Assembly: GCF_022965805.1 (NCBI RefSeq)
Contig: NW_027331510.1
Location: 310,001 to 374,000 of the forward strand
Reading direction: 5' to 3'
Length of the DNA: 64,000 bases
Source: Primulina eburnea
Lineage: Eukaryota; Streptophyta; Magnoliopsida; Lamiales; Gesneriaceae
Below are positions 1-11,862 of the stretch, piece after piece (position 1 is the stretch's first letter; every line of letters starts with the position of its first letter). The translations under genes were made by a program, and so were the position numbers. A model generated the notes under the pieces. That model had not been told where the DNA came from. It ran no database searches and worked only from the letters and a program-made list of their open reading frames with translations.

Positions 1-2370
1 CGAGTCTTTCAGGATTTTCTAGATCAGTTTGTTGTGGTTTTCATCGACGATATATTGATTTATTCTCACAGTGTAGAAGAGCATGCCCAGCACTTGAGGA
101 TTTTGTTGCAGATTCTTCGCGAGAAGCAATTGTATGCTAAGCTGAGTAAGTGTGAGTTCTGGATTAATCGTGTAGTATTCCTTGGTCATGTGATTTCCAA
201 GGAAGGAGTTTCTGTGGATCCTAGCAAGATTGAGGCAGTGCTGAATTGGTCACGTCCGACGACAGTGGCCGAGATCCGCAGTTTTCTAGGTCTGGCAGGG
301 TATTATCGTCGTTTCATCGTGAATTTCTCTCAGGTAGCTAGACCATTGACGCAACTTACTCGGAAGGATGTTCCATTTGAGTGGTCATCTGAGTGCGAAG
401 ATAGTTTCAGAGAGCTTCGTCGACTTCTGACTTCTGCACCTGTTTTGGCGTTACCGTCAGGATCTGATGGTTTCAGTGTTTACACCGATGCCTCCTTTCA
501 AGGCTTAGGGTGTGTGTTGACGCAGAATGGTCATGTGATCGCTTATGCTTCTAGACAGTTAAAACCTCACGAGGAAAAGTATCCCATTCATGATCTAGAG
601 TTGGCAGCTATTGTGTTTGCGCTGAAGATCTGGCGTCATTATTTGTACGGCGTTCAGTTTGAAATCTTTACTGATCATAAGAGTCTGAAGTATCTGTTCA
701 CTCAGGCCGAGTTGAATATGAGACAACGTCGTTGGATGGATCTACTTAAGGATTATGACTGTGTGATCAAGTACCATCCAGGTTCTGCGAATCTCACAGC
801 CGATGCTCTTAGTCGCAAGGTGAGAGCCTCTGCACTTCAGACCAATGCTATGTCTAGTGTTGTCCAGGATTGTTGTTCGTTGGGATTTAAATTCAAACAT
901 CGGAAAGGTATGGAAAGCATTCGTGTTGCTACCATTTTATCTGAGCCAACTTTGTTCACTCGGATTCGAGATGCTCAGATGTCTGATCTCAAGACTCAGA
1001 GATTAGCTCGGTTGGTTGGTGGAGATAGCAATTTCCATTATCAGTCTAATGGTCTTTTGTGTTTGTCTAATCGGGTTGTAGTACCAGAGGATGATATTTT
1101 GAGGGAAGAGATCTTGTCTCAGGCTCATCGAAGCAAGTTGAGTGTTCATCCGGGAAGTAATAAGATGTATAAAGATTTGAGAACACGATTTTGGTGGAAA
1201 GGGATGAAGCGCAGCATTTATCAGTTTGTCTCCAAGTGTCTAGTTTGTCAGCAGGTTAAGGCAGAGCACCGTCGACCGGGAGGATTATTATTGAACTTAC
1301 CTATTCCTGAATGGAAGTGGGAGCATATCGCGATGGACTTCATTACTCACTTGCCATTGTCTTCGAGGAACAGTGATGCTATTTGGGTAGTGGTGGATCG
1401 ACTCACCAAGTCTGCTCATTTCCTGCCATATAACCGTGATTTCACTTTCGATCGTATGGCTCGATTGTATATTCAAGAGATTTTACGTTTGCATGGAGTG
1501 CCAGTCAGTATTGTTAGTGACAGAGATCCTCGTTTTACCTCACGATTTTGGGGTAGTTTCCAGTCAGCATTGGGTACTTCACTAAGTTTGAGTACGGCTT
1601 ATCATCCAGAGACCGACGGTCAGTCAGAAAGGACTATCCGTACACTTGAGGATATGTTGCGAGCTGGTGTTATGGATTTTGGAACCGCTTGGCAGGATCA
1701 TTTGCCTTTGATTGAGTTCGCGTACAACAACAGCTATCATCGTAGTATTGGTATGGCACCATTTGAGGCGTTGTATGGGCGACGTTGTCGTACTCCATTA
1801 TTCTGGAACGAAGTTGGGGAACGACATGTTGAGGGACCGGAGTTAGTCCAGCAGGCTATTGATAAGGTTGCAGTAATCAAACAGCGGATTAAGACTGCTC
1901 AGGATCGACAAGCGAGTTATGCGAACACCAAGCGCAGACCTCTTCATTTTGATGCAGGCGAGAAAGTGTTTCTCCGAGTTTCGCCTTTTCGCAGGATTTT
2001 GAGATTTGGTCTCAAGGGTAAGCTGTCTCCGAGATTTATTGGTCCATTTGAAATATTGGAAAGCGTGGGAGATTTGGCTTACAGACTTGCATTGCCGCCG
2101 TACCTATCAAGTATTCATGATGTGTTCCACGTATCTTTGTTGAGACGATATGTAGCAGATGAGTCTCACATCTTACATCCCTCTGAAGTTCAACTTGATT
2201 CGGATTTGTCTTACGTGGAACGACCAGTTCGGATTCTCGATCGCAAAGACAAGGTGTTGCGGAATAAGATCATTCCTCTTGTCTTAGTGCAGTGGCATCG
2301 TCGAGGTACTGAAGAAGCTACTTGGGAACTAGAGAGTCGCATGCGGTCAGAACATCCAGAGTTGTTCTAG
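1..2370 (+). CDS. G1 pol, C-terminal part: RT (partial), RNase H, integrase, chromodomain-like tail
   Basis: The frame is open from base 1, so the protein is cut by the window edge; the first ATG at 34 is internal. It starts at the RT active-site box FIDDILIYS, followed by RNase H (YTDAS, TDHKSL, ADALSR), the integrase zinc-binding region (paired His near VHPGS, then CLVCQQVK), the integrase catalytic triad (D in AMDFITHL, D in SDRDPRF, E in DGQSER) and a GPF module ([11 protein letters not shown]). It ends [12 protein letters not shown], the form usual in Tekay/Del chromoviruses, where the tail is thought to guide insertion to chromatin. No stop or frameshift is seen in the visible part. Family assignment rests on motif recognition only. 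Confidence 0.9.
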   Translation, partial: RVFQDFLDQFVVVFIDDILIYSHSVEEHAQHLRILLQILREKQLYAKLSKCEFWINRVVFLGHVISKEGVSVDPSKIEAVLNWSRPTTVAEIRSFLGLAGYYRRFIVNFSQVARPLTQLTRKDVPFEWSSECEDSFRELRRLLTSAPVLALPSGSDGFSVYTDASFQGLGCVLTQNGHVIAYASRQLKPHEEKYPIHDLELAAIVFALKIWRHYLYGVQFEIFTDHKSLKYLFTQAELNMRQRRWMDLLKDYDCVIKYHPGSANLTADALSRKVRASALQTNAMSSVVQDCCSLGFKFKHRKGMESIRVATILSEPTLFTRIRDAQMSDLKTQRLARLVGGDSNFHYQSNGLLCLSNRVVVPEDDILREEILSQAHRSKLSVHPGSNKMYKDLRTRFWWKGMKRSIYQFVSKCLVCQQVKAEHRRPGGLLLNLPIPEWKWEHIAMDFITHLPLSSRNSDAIWVVVDRLTKSAHFLPYNRDFTFDRMARLYIQEILRLHGVPVSIVSDRDPRFTSRFWGSFQSALGTSLSLSTAYHPETDGQSERTIRTLEDMLRAGVMDFGTAWQDHLPLIEFAYNNSYHRSIGMAPFEALYGRRCRTPLFWNEVGERHVEGPELVQQAIDKVAVIKQRIKTAQDRQASYANTKRRPLHFDAGEKVFLRVSPFRRILRFGLKGKLSPRFIGPFEILESVGDLAYRLALPPYLSSIHDVFHVSLLRRYVADESHILHPSEVQLDSDLSYVERPVRILDRKDKVLRNKIIPLVLVQWHRRGTEEATWELESRMRSEHPELF

Positions 2371-2473
2371 CTGTAGTATTTTCAGTTATGATTGTAATTT
2401 CAGTTGTACTTTCAGTTGTAACTCATTCTTAAGTTGAATGTATTGTTGTTCAGAATTGTCATTCTTCAGACGC

Positions 2474-2491
2474 GATTTCGCGGGCGAAATC
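2474..2491 (+). other. Pre-PPT hairpin of G1
   Basis: Perfect inverted repeat GATTTCG-CGGG-CGAAATC, 6 bases before the polypurine tract and about 100 bases after the pol stop. The same stem at the same spacing occurs in the other gypsy-type elements here, where the loop is AGGA (see findings). Confidence 0.7.
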
Positions 2492-2497
2492 CTTTTT

Positions 2498-2509
2498 AGG
2501 GGGGGAGAA
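2498..2509 (+). other. Polypurine tract of G1
   Basis: Purine run AGGGGGGGAGAA directly before the LTR start TGTAGT; the usual primer for plus-strand DNA synthesis. Confidence 0.85.
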
Positions 2510-2568
2510 TGTAGTATCCCGATGCCTAATTTGAGTTAATTATTGGATTAATTATATTTCGGTGATCG

Positions 2569-2811
2569 GAAGGACCGAACCGGGTTCGGATCGTCCGAAG
2601 AGGGTTCGGATCATCCGAAGAGGGTTCGGATCGTCCGAGACAGGTGGCTGGACACGTGGAAGGGTTCGGATCGTCTGATCAGGGTTCGGATCGTCCGAGA
2701 CAGGTGGCTGGCAACGTGGAAGACATGCAGGGTTCGGATCGTCCGATCATGGTTCGGAAGGTCCGAAGTGTACCGGATCGGATCGTCCGAAGTGGATCGG
2801 ACCGTCCGATC
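2569..2811 (+). repeat. U3 array of GGTTCGGATCGTCCGA-type units
   Basis: About nine imperfect copies of a 16-base unit (GGTTCGGATCGTCCGA) lie just upstream of the TATA box. Each is a near-palindrome with arms TCGGA/TCCGA. Two copies belong to a longer duplicated block (GACAGGTGGCTGG near 2638 and 2696), and a G-box (CACGTG, 2653-2658) lies between units. Such arrays often act as transcription-factor sites or enhancers; that role is inferred. Confidence 0.75.
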
Positions 2812-2815
2812 GTTG

Positions 2816-2827
2816 TCTATAAATAGA
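2816..2827 (+). promoter_or_regulatory. TATA box of G1 LTR
   Basis: TCTATAAATAGA directly after the U3 array, a strong plant TATA consensus at the expected position for LTR transcription. Confidence 0.75.
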
Positions 2828-3860
2828 GGCGCGAGGCTTCATTTGTTACTCGCCAATTCGGAGTGTTCCAGAGCGTTTTAGTCGTTTCTGATGGGTTTCT
2901 AGGTTTTTCCCGAGGTTCAGGCACTAGCGGGGAGCTACTGGTTTTGTAGCGGAGCTGTGCTCTAGTGGGAGCTAGCGGCATCAGTGGGCTGGCTACGGAC
3001 GCAGGCTTGATTCTAGGGCTGATTATTAGGATCTTCTGGTTTGAGGTACGAAAGTACTATCCGAGATATCCTGGTCGAGTATACATTCTTATATGTGTTG
3101 CATGATTATTTGCTGCATTGATATATGTCATATGATGCATACTATTATGTCACGCTTATTACTGCATAGTGCATTTCATCTCGAGCCGTATCTCTTTCGA
3201 GATAGCCTTTATTGTTGAGCTGTATCTCTTTCGAGATAAGCTATATCTTGTGGGGCCGCTCAGCCCTGTCTTGTGGACGCATGGACACCGAGAGTACACA
3301 GTGGCCGACGGGTCCGGAGGGCTTCGGTGATCCGGGACATTTTAGGTCCACGTCTAATCTTGTAGTGGATGCAGTGACCCAGAGGAGTACCGCACGGCAC
3401 TATCCACTTGGCGCCTCTAGACTGAGCATTTTGAGATCTTTTGTGACTCCTGTTTTTTGACTACCCTGGTATCATATTCATAGCATGTGCATTTCATATA
3501 GGCTTGTATACTCATGCTTTTGTACTGGGCGTTCTTATCGCTCACGTCCTCGGTTTTGTTTATCCTGGACACCCCATTCCCACGGGGCAGGCCTCAGGTT
3601 GGATGGCTCAGGAGGAGGATGAGGAGGACGTGGAGTAGTCGGTAGATTTAGTTCTTCAATACTGTTCTATTTCGATATGGTTGTATCACATATTTTCAGT
3701 TTAGTTTGAGTTGTTCTGGATTTCGATTGGGTTGTATAAATATTGTTTGTTGGCCTTTTCCGCAATTATCTCTGATTGTTATTAATTAAGTCAAGTGCAT
3801 GCTTAGTTCTTGTTTAGTAGGTGATTCTGGAACGGGTCACTACAGGACTCGACTCGACTA

Positions 3861-4287
3861 GCACTCTAGGGATCCCGTATGAATAAGACGTCAATGGCTG
3901 TCACCTACCCTCTCACTCGGGGTGACTGTACGTCTTATTCCTAGACTTCGGTCTGAGCTGTATCTATGGCTGCAATAGGATTCGAGGCTGCTCCTAAGCT
4001 GAGATACACCGAACATCTAGATAGTTGACGATGGCTGTCAACGACTCTCCTATCTTAAATGCAATGAATATCAGTCTGTAAACAAAGCATGCTCATATTC
4101 ATATCTGAATATTACAATAATCTTATATGCTTGAATACAATTCTATAATCAAAGCATAATCATGTTACAACATTTGAATATAATTCTATAAACAATTAAT
4201 AAACATGATTCAACAAATACAACAATTCTAGTATGTGATTTTGGTTTGGGAAACTCAAATAAAGTCTTATTTGAGTTGTGGCTTCCC
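3861..4287 (-). other. Multi-stem-loop block in the G2 3' LTR
   Basis: Four inverted repeats lie in the LTR downstream of U3. Reading the plus strand: GAATAAGACG/CGTCTTATTC with inner GTCACC/GGTGAC (about 3877-3940), a branched block with GTATCT/AGATAC (about 3959-4006), GTTGAC/GTCAAC (about 4025-4042), and GGGAA..ACTCAAATAA/TTATTTGAGT (4248-4287). On the element strand CAGCC recurs in the loops. The block is shared with N7. Function unknown; a packaging, dimerisation or processing signal is possible. Confidence 0.6.
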
Positions 4288-4900
4288 AAACAACATGATT
4301 TATACCTTTCGTGTCTAATATTCGGTCGATATCCCGGAGTCGAATCTCAATGTTGTCAATCAATCTGAAATAATAATGTAGATATACATTCTATCAATCT
4401 ACAATTCACAACCAAGTCTTGTGCAAATCATAATCAATCTCGGTAAAAATCGACGGTATAACGGCGTAATTCTTCGATACCGATAATGCAACAATACTAT
4501 TCTCAATATTACTAACTCATCATCTCATTCAAATATCAACATACATTCCAAAATCTGCATAATTCCCTCATGACATAAGCTGTAAAATCGAACCCATAGC
4601 ATACGGTGTCTAAAATTCGATCCGGAAATAATTATAGCAAGCTCAATAGATCAAGAACCCATATCTCTAAACAATTCATAATTTCTCCAACATCTCAAAT
4701 CTGAATCATGCTGAAAATGAGATATACTTACATCCCCTTATAGCCTTCAAAGAGAGGAATCCAAATCTATACTTAGATTTGAGTTTGGATGGATAAAAGT
4801 TGCACAATCTTGTTTCTAAGATGAAATCACCTTACCTCTTCTCCTGAATTTCTCTCGATTCTCCTCTTTCAGAAATGGGAGGAATGAAAGCCACCTATGA

Positions 4901-4910
4901 GATATATGCA
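4901..4910 (-). promoter_or_regulatory. TATA-like element of G2 3' LTR
   Basis: The minus strand reads TGCATATATC about 40 bases downstream of the hairpin array. The same element is at 11646-11655 in the 5' LTR. Assigned from position only. Confidence 0.5.
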
Positions 4911-4950
4911 AGGCCAAGACACATGTCTTATTTTTTCAAAATCCACGTCT

Positions 4951-5117
4951 CTCGCTCGGGCGGTCCAAAGTTGCCGCCCGGGCGAGTAATTCTCGGCCCT
5001 CGCCCATTCCAGCAGCCTCGCTCGGGCGGTCAAAAACATCCGCCCGGGCGAGTAACTCCCGGCCCTCTCCTCCTAGGCTCTCTCGCTCGGGCGGTCAAAA
5101 ACGTCCGCCCGGGCGAG
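4951..5117 (-). repeat. U3 array of three GC-rich inverted-repeat units (G2 3' LTR)
   Basis: Three 36-bp units at 4951-4986, 5017-5052 and 5082-5117, about 65 bp apart. Each is CTCGCTCGGGCGG, a 10-base spacer, then CCGCCCGGGCGAG, with one constant arm mismatch (T against C). They lie just upstream of the TATA-like element. The same core (GCTCGGGCGGT/ACCGCCCGGGC) is found in the otherwise different LTR of G4. Confidence 0.8.
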
Positions 5118-5235
5118 TCACTTTCGCCCAACACTATTATTATCTCAACTTAATCTTAAAATAACCTGGTTATGATCATGTCCACTCAAAATCAATAATC
5201 TCAAACTAACATGTTATAAAATCTTGGGCATTACA

Positions 5236-5273
5236 TTTCTCCCCCTCTAAGAAATGATTTCGTCCTCGAAATC
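5236..5273 (-). other. Polypurine tract and pre-PPT hairpin of G2
   Basis: On the minus strand the purine run AGAGGGGGAGAAA (complement of about 5236-5250) abuts the LTR start TGTAATG. Six bases upstream is the perfect hairpin GATTTCG-AGGA-CGAAATC (5256-5273). Confidence 0.8.
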
Positions 5274-5334
5274 GTAGGCAATCTATTAAAGCATGAATAT
5301 AAGCAATATAATCAAAACTGAATAATTACTTACA

Positions 5335-8300
5335 TCATATAAATAACTCGGGATGTTTCTGTCGCATATCTGCTTCTGTCTCCCAAGTCACTTCTTCGAT
5401 GCCATGTCGACTCCATTGGACTTTTACTAGAGGAATAGTCTTCGTCCTGAGCTTCTTTTCTTTCCGATCAAGAATCTGTATCGGTTGTTCAACGTAGCTC
5501 AAGGTCTGATCCAGTTCAGCTTCGTCAGGTTGAATAACATGAGAAACATCTGGCATATATTTTCGCAACATCGATACATGAAAAACGTCATGTATCCCAT
5601 ATAGAGAAGGAGGAAGAGCAAGTCGATAAGCTCGATCGCCAATCTTTTCAAGAATTTCGTAAGGACCAATGTATCTCGGAGACAATTTCCCACGCTTGCC
5701 AAATCTGACAACGCCTCTAAATGGGGAAATTTTCAAGAACACTCTATCTCCTTGTTCAAATACCAACGGTCTACGTCTGATATTGGCGTATTTCGCTTGC
5801 CTATCCTGTGCTGTCTTCATTCTTTTCTGAATAACTTTCACCTTCTCAGTCATGTCACGAATCATGTCTGGCCCAAGTTCTGGCACTTCTGAGATATCAT
5901 CCCAGTATAGCGGAGATCTGCATTTCTTGCCATATAATGCTTCAAACGGTGCCATCTCAATGCTCGTCTGATAGCTGTTATTATAGGAGAATTCACAAAG
6001 AGGTAGGGAATCTTGCCAACTAGTACCAAAATCTAGTACTACGGCTCTCAACATATCCTCCAGTGTCTGGATAATCCGCTCTGACTGTCCGTCTGTCTGA
6101 GGATGGTAAGCAGTACTCAGGTGTAATGTCGTACCTAAGGCCTGCTGTAAACTGTGCCAGAAGTGTGAAGTAAATCGTGGATCACGATCTGATACGATAG
6201 ACTTCGGCACACCATGCAATCTGACTACCTCTCGAACATATATCTCCGCCATCTGATCATGTCGATAAGTCATTCTGTACGGGATGAAACAAGCTGATTT
6301 GGTCAATCTGTCGATAACGACCCAAATTGCATCGCAGCCTCGGGAAGATCGGGGTAGCTTCGTCACAAAATCCATGGAAATGTGGTCCCATTTCCATTCA
6401 GGAATGGATAAACTCTGAAGTAACCCTCCTGGTTTCTTCCGCTCGGCCTTCACTTGTTGGCAATTCAAGCATTTAGATACAAATTCCGCAATGTCTGACT
6501 TCATCTGCTTCCACCAGAACTGTGTCTTCAGATCATTGTACATCTTTCGGCCACCAGGATGAATACTAAACCGACTACCATGTGCTTCCGACAAAATCTG
6601 ATGTTTAAATCTGAAACATCCGGCACAACAAGACGGGTATTTACGTATAACACATGCTCACGCACCTGATATTCTGATACGTGTCCTGTTCTGACCATTT
6701 GAATCGATCTCTGTAAATTCTGATCTGTTCTTTGTGCTTCTTTTATTCTTCTGATCAGGTCTGGTTCAACTTGAATAGCAGCAAGTCGTAGTGGTTTCCT
6801 ATCTGTATCAAATTCTAATCCAGAAAAACAGCAATTTTCCACAAGTTTTGTAACACCGATCGTCGATAAGGATAAGGCACATACCTTTCGACTCAAGGCA
6901 TCTGCTGCTGCATTCGACTTTCCCGGATAATATTTGATCTCGCAATCAAAATCTTTCAGCAGATCAAGCCATCTACGCTGTCGCATATTCAACTCCGACT
7001 GAGAAAACAGGTACTTTAAGCTTTTATGGTCTGAAAAGATCTCGAATTTCTCGCCATAAAGATAATGGCGCCAAATCTTCAGTGCAAATACAATAGCCGC
7101 CAATTCAAGATCATGAATGGGGTATCGTGTCTCGTGAGTCTTCAACTGTCTTGAGGCATATGCAATCACATGACCTCGCTGCATAAGAATACATCCCAAA
7201 CCTCTGTGAGAGACATCACAATATACAACAAAATTTCCCGTACCTGAAGGAATCATCAGGACAGGTGCGCTGGTCAGCTTCTTCTTCAATTCCAGGAAGC
7301 TAGACTCACACTCTTCAGACCATAGGAATGGTGCATTCTTCTGTGTCAATTGTGTGATTGGCTTCGCAATACGGGAGAAATCTTGGATGAATCGCCTATA
7401 GTATCCCGCTAGACCCATGAAACGGCGTATTTCAGGTACAGAAGTCGGTCTTGGCCAACTAGTTACAGCTTCCACTTTACTCGGATCTACGGAAATACCA
7501 TCTCCCGATATGATATGTCCCAAAAAGACAACTCGATTCAACCAAAATTCACACTTTGATAGTTTGGCATACAATCTCTCATTTCTCAACGTCTGCAAAA
7601 CAATTCTGAGATGCTCTGCATGCTCATTCCTGTTCTTAGAATACACCAGAATATCGTCGATAAAGACAATAAAAAAATCATCCAAATACCTCTGAAATAT
7701 TTGATTCATCAGGCCCATAAATACCGCCGGAGCATTTGTTAAACCAAAAGGCATAACAATGAATTCGTAATGCCCATACCTGGTTCTAAATGCTGTCTTC
7801 GGTATATCGACATCTCGAACTTGAAGCTGATGATATCCGGATCGTAAATCAATCTTGGAATATACAGACGATCCCTGTAGTTGATCAAATAAATCATCGA
7901 TCCTCGGCAATGGATATTTATTCTTTATCGTGGCCTTATTCAGTTGTCTGTAATCGATACACAGCCGCATCGATCCATCTTTCTTGCGCACAAAAAGCAC
8001 TGGAGCACCCCAAGGAGATACACTAGGTCTGATATATCCCTTGGCTAGCAGATCTTCCAACTGTGTTTTCAATTCCTTCAGTTATATCGGCGCCATCCTA
8101 TACGGAGCTCTCGAAATAGGAGTGGTACCTGGAATTAGATCAATACTAAAATCTACCTCTCGCACTGGAGGTAACCCTGGAATTTCCTCTGGAAACACAT
8201 CTGCATATTCCCGCACCACTGGCAAGTCTGCCAATGTCGGGCTCGATTTCTGTACATCTACAGCATACACAAGGAACCTATCTGCTCCTTTCTGTAATAA

Positions 8301-9884
8301 CTTATTCATAGACAAAGCCGAAATCAAGGGAATCCGAGATCTGGAACCCTTACCGTAGAATTTCCACTCCTCTGCCATTTCTGGTCTGAACCTGACAATC
8401 TTGTGAAAACAATCCACGGTGGCTCTGTACTTGGTTAGCATATCAATACCCACTATACAGTCAAAGTCAGATAGCCCGAGTACTATGCAATCTAGATCAA
8501 TTTCATGACCCTCAAACTGTAAGATGCAATGTCTAACCGTAGTCACCGATATCAAACCACTTCCTAACGGAGAAGTAATAGACACGACATCTAACAAAGA
8601 CTCAACAGGCAATGAATGCGATAATGCAAATCGTTCTGATATGAATGTATGCGATGCACCCGTATCTATCAATATATAAGCAGGATAACCGCAAAGAGAA
8701 CAGTTACCTGCTATGACATCATCTGGGGCATCCTGTGCTTGCTCTTCTGTCAACGCAAACACTTGAGCCTGTTGTCGGGTCGACTGACTCCCGGTGTGAC
8801 CACCTCTGGCTCGAGGCTGGGTCTGTGCAGGTGGCGGCTGAAAGGAGTGTACGGATGAAGCTTGCCTCTCAGGCTGAGTCACTGATGCAGATGATCCTGC
8901 ACCCTGAAATCTCGATGCACCACTTCTCTGAGGACACACCTTGGCATAATGACCCTGTTGCTTACATATATTGCATTTACCCAATACACCCTGACATTGT
9001 TCGGTGGCATGCTTACCTCCACAAGTACCACAATATCCACTCGTCACCTCTAAACTCTGGCCAGGACCTCTCTGTCTTGACCCGCTGGAGCTCGAAGAAC
9101 TGCTCCCTGCCCTCTTAAACTGTTTGCCCTTTGCTTTTAGCTGATCTTTGCGTCCACTGCTGCTACCACCACTTTCAATTCGGGGAGAAGATTGTACTGG
9201 AGGTAGTGGCGGTCTAGGACTCGGAGCAACATACGGAACACTCCGTTGCCTAAGCAATCCGGCTTCAGCTCCTTTGGCACGATTCAATGCATCAGCAAAA
9301 TTATCGGGTCTTCCCGTATTCACCAACGTAAAGATGTCTGGATTTAAGCCGTTTATAAACTGATCTGCCACGGCTTCATCATTACCTGAAACGTGAGGTG
9401 CAAAGCGAAGCAAAGAAGAAAATTTAGCGACATACTCTTCAATGTTCAGTTGCCCTTGCCTCAGGTTTGCAAATTCAGCGCCTTTATCTTTACGGTAGGA
9501 TACAGGAAAGAATCGCTGATAAAACTCTGTCTTGAATGCTTTCCATGTAACCTCAGTGCCACGCTGTTCTAGTGCTCTCCTTATATTCACCCACCAATAC
9601 TTAGCCACATCTTGCAGTTGATGGCCAATGAGTTTCACCCGTTTCTCATCGCTGTATCCCAGAGACTCGAATAACATTTCGATATCCTCCAACCAGCTTT
9701 CACAATCAATTGCATTTTCTGTACCCTTTAAGGTCGGTGGTCGGAATGACTGGAATCGCTTTAATAGAGTCTCCATAGGCGTAGCAGTGACATCCATCGG
9801 ATCACCAGATGTGCTACCCTGTTCTGGTGCTACGGGTCGTAAAGGAACGACTGATCTTCTAGGAGGCATGTATCTGGTATTCAA
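5335..9884 (-). pseudogene. G2 gag-pol polyprotein, two lesions
   Basis: The frame starts at 9884 (MNTRYMPPRRS). Gag contains the capsid-like region and a zinc knuckle (C-x2-C-x4-H-x4-C in CNICKQQGHYAKVC). Protease has IDTGASHTF, then RT (FIDDILVYS), RNase H, integrase (SDRDPRF, DGQSER) and a chromodomain-like end (EEVTWETE). A nonsense codon (TAA at 8084-8082) falls just before RT where relatives have Glu; the same frame continues after it. A one-base loss in an A run near 6598 shifts the frame before the integrase zinc region, and the rest is open to 5335. The element is therefore probably not autonomous now. Confidence 0.9.
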
Positions 9885-10105
9885 ACAGATTAGTATATCA
9901 TCTATACAAACTGTTTCATCCCTCCTCGGATCATTTACCTCTGATCCAGAATCGGTTCTGATTCAGTCAATTACATGCTGTAATCAAATCAGATACAATA
10001 CAACACATAATAAGGAAAGCAATAAGCATGCTAGCATACAATAGCAAGGAAGATGACTCGATCTACCCCGCTCATTCTACTCTATCTCAGTCTACAGAAC
10101 CTACT

Positions 10106-10117
10106 GCTCTGATACCA
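10106..10117 (-). other. Primer-binding site of G2 (iMet tRNA)
   Basis: TGGTATCAGAGC on the minus strand, 5 bases after the 5' LTR end. It matches the 3' end of plant initiator Met tRNA, the standard primer of this group. The region from here to the gag start (9885-10105) is the untranslated leader, with no other feature seen. Confidence 0.9.
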
Positions 10118-10427
10118 CCTGTTGTGGGGACCCGGGCTCTAATTCTTTTTCTTGGGATTAAATGGGTCATTAATATAAAAAGTGGGTCAAATTTTTCGTT
10201 TTACAACATTACATCTAATGTATATAAACAAGCATAACATCTTTATTTATTTTACAATAACAATGTACAAACACAAAGTATAAACATGTCTTGTTCCATT
10301 CCTACTCAACAACTAGTAATTAAATACAGTACATGACACAAGTACAACTACTAGTTCTTCTGCTCTGCCCGAGATCACCACGCTATGTCCGTCTCTCATC
10401 CTCTGCGTGACCCAGATCCTGCCCCAC

Positions 10428-11032
10428 CTGTTGTTATGCACACATACAGACATAACAACAGCCGGAAACTCCGATGAGAACAAATCCCAGTATAAACATG
10501 TATACATGCATATAATCAATTAACATGAAACATGCTATCATAAATAACATTCTATGCACATGCAATGTAATGCGAATCAAACCGTGTCTGGACTCGACTC
10601 GACTAGCACTCTAGGGATCCCGTATGAATAAGACGTCAATGGCTGTCACCTACCCTCCCACTCGGGGTGACTGTACGTCTTATTCCTAGACTTCGGTCTG
10701 AGCTGTATCTATGACTGCAATAGGATTCGAGGCTGCTCCTAAGCTGAGATACACCGAACATCTAGATAGTTGACGATGGCTGTCAACGACTCTCCTATCT
10801 TAAATGCAATGAATATCAGTCTGTAAACAAAGCATGCTCATATTCATATCTGAATATTACAATAATCTTATACGCTTGAATACAATTCTATAATCAAAGC
10901 ATAATCATGTTACAACATTTGAATATAATTCTATAAACAATTAATAAACATGATTCAACAAATACAACAATTCTAGTATGTGATTTTGGTTTGGGAAACT
11001 CAAATAAAGTCTTATTTGAGTTGTGGCTTCCC
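10428..11032 (-). other. Multi-stem-loop block in the G2 5' LTR
   Basis: Same hairpins as 3861-4287 (last stem at 10993-11032), plus the stem missing there: CTGTTGTT/AACAACAG at 10428-10461. On the minus strand this stem is followed by GTGG, so ACAACAGGTGG occurs here and again at the LTR/primer-site junction. Homologous to the block of N7. Confidence 0.6.
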
Positions 11033-11695
11033 AAACAACATGATTTATACCTTTCGTGTCTAATATTCGGTCGATATCCCGGAGTCGAATCTCAATGTTG
11101 TCAATCAATCTGAAATAATAATGTAGATATACATTCTATCAATCTACAATTCACAACCAAGTCTTGTGCAAATCATAATCAATCTCGGTAAAAATCGACG
11201 GTATAACGGCGTAATTCTTCGATACCGATAATGCAACAATACTATTCTCAATATTACTAACTCATCATCTCATTCAAATATCAACATACATTCCAAAATC
11301 TGCATAATTCCCTCATGACATAAGCTGTAAAATCGAACCCATAGCATACGGTGTCTAAAATTCGATCCGGAAATAATTATAGCAAGCTCAATAGATCAAG
11401 AACCCATATCTCTAAACAATTCATAATTTCTCCAACATCTCAAATCTGAATCATGCTAAAAATGAGATATACTTACATCCCCTTATAGCCTTCAAAGAGA
11501 GGAATCCAAATCTATACTTAGATTTGAGTTTGGATGGATAAAAGTTGCACAATCTTGTTTCTAAGATGAAATCACCTTACCTCTTCTCCTGAATTTCTCT
11601 CGATTCTCCTCTTTCAGAAATGGGAGGAATGAAAGCCACCTATGAGATATATGCATGGCCAAGACACATGTCTTATTTTTTCAAAATCCACGTCT

Positions 11696-11862
11696 CTCGC
11701 TCGGGCGGTCCAAAGTTGCCGCCCGGGCGAGTAATTCTCGGCCCTCGCCCATTCCAGCAGCCTCGCTCGGGCGGTCAAAAACATCCGCCCGGGCGAGTAA
11801 CTCCCGGCCCTCTCCTCCTAGGCACTCTCGCTCGGGCGGTCAAAAACGTCCGCCCGAGCGAG
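11696..11862 (-). repeat. U3 array of three GC-rich inverted-repeat units (G2 5' LTR)
   Basis: Second copy of the array at 4951-5117. The third unit differs by one base (CCCGAGCG), otherwise it looks identical. Confidence 0.8.

Larger units (their letters stand above)
1..3844 (+). mobile_element. G1: Ty3/gypsy LTR retrotransposon, 3' part
   Basis: The window opens inside reverse transcriptase of a plus-strand gypsy element, which then runs through RNase H, integrase, a chromodomain-like tail, a polypurine tract and a complete 3' LTR. The LTR ends are inverted (TGTAGT..ACTACA). The base after the LTR (3845) is the middle of another element's LTR: positions 3845-5235 match 10590-11980 at equal length. 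So G1 inserted into the 3' LTR of G2. The expected 5-bp target duplication is GGACT at 3845-3849; its partner and the 5' part of G1 lie left of the window. Confidence 0.9.
2510..3844 (+). repeat. 3' LTR of G1
   Basis: 1335 bp from TGTAGTATCCC to GGGTCACTACA, with inverted ends TGTAGT/ACTACA. The U3 part holds an array of GGATCGTCCGA-like units, then a TATA box at 2816. The sequence downstream of the TATA box would be R-U5. Short translated frames inside the LTR are not taken as genes. There is no second copy in the window, so the right border was set from the polypurine tract, the inverted ends and the abutting G2 LTR. Confidence 0.88.
3845..5235 (-). repeat. 3' LTR of G2 (partial, cut by G1)
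   Basis: Aligns end to end with 10590-11980 without length change. On the minus strand the start is TGTAATGCCC. Mismatches noticed lie in the stem-loop block, near 4111, near 4716 and in the hairpin array (for example CCGGG against CCGAG in the third unit). Confidence 0.9.

Noticed and set aside
2644..2826. 60-codon frame with GSDRP repeats
   Set aside because: Direct translation of the U3 repeat array of G1.
4951..5117. CRISPR-like array (regularly spaced GC-rich palindromes)
   Set aside because: Only three units, plant retrotransposon context, and present in both LTRs of the element; not a CRISPR array.
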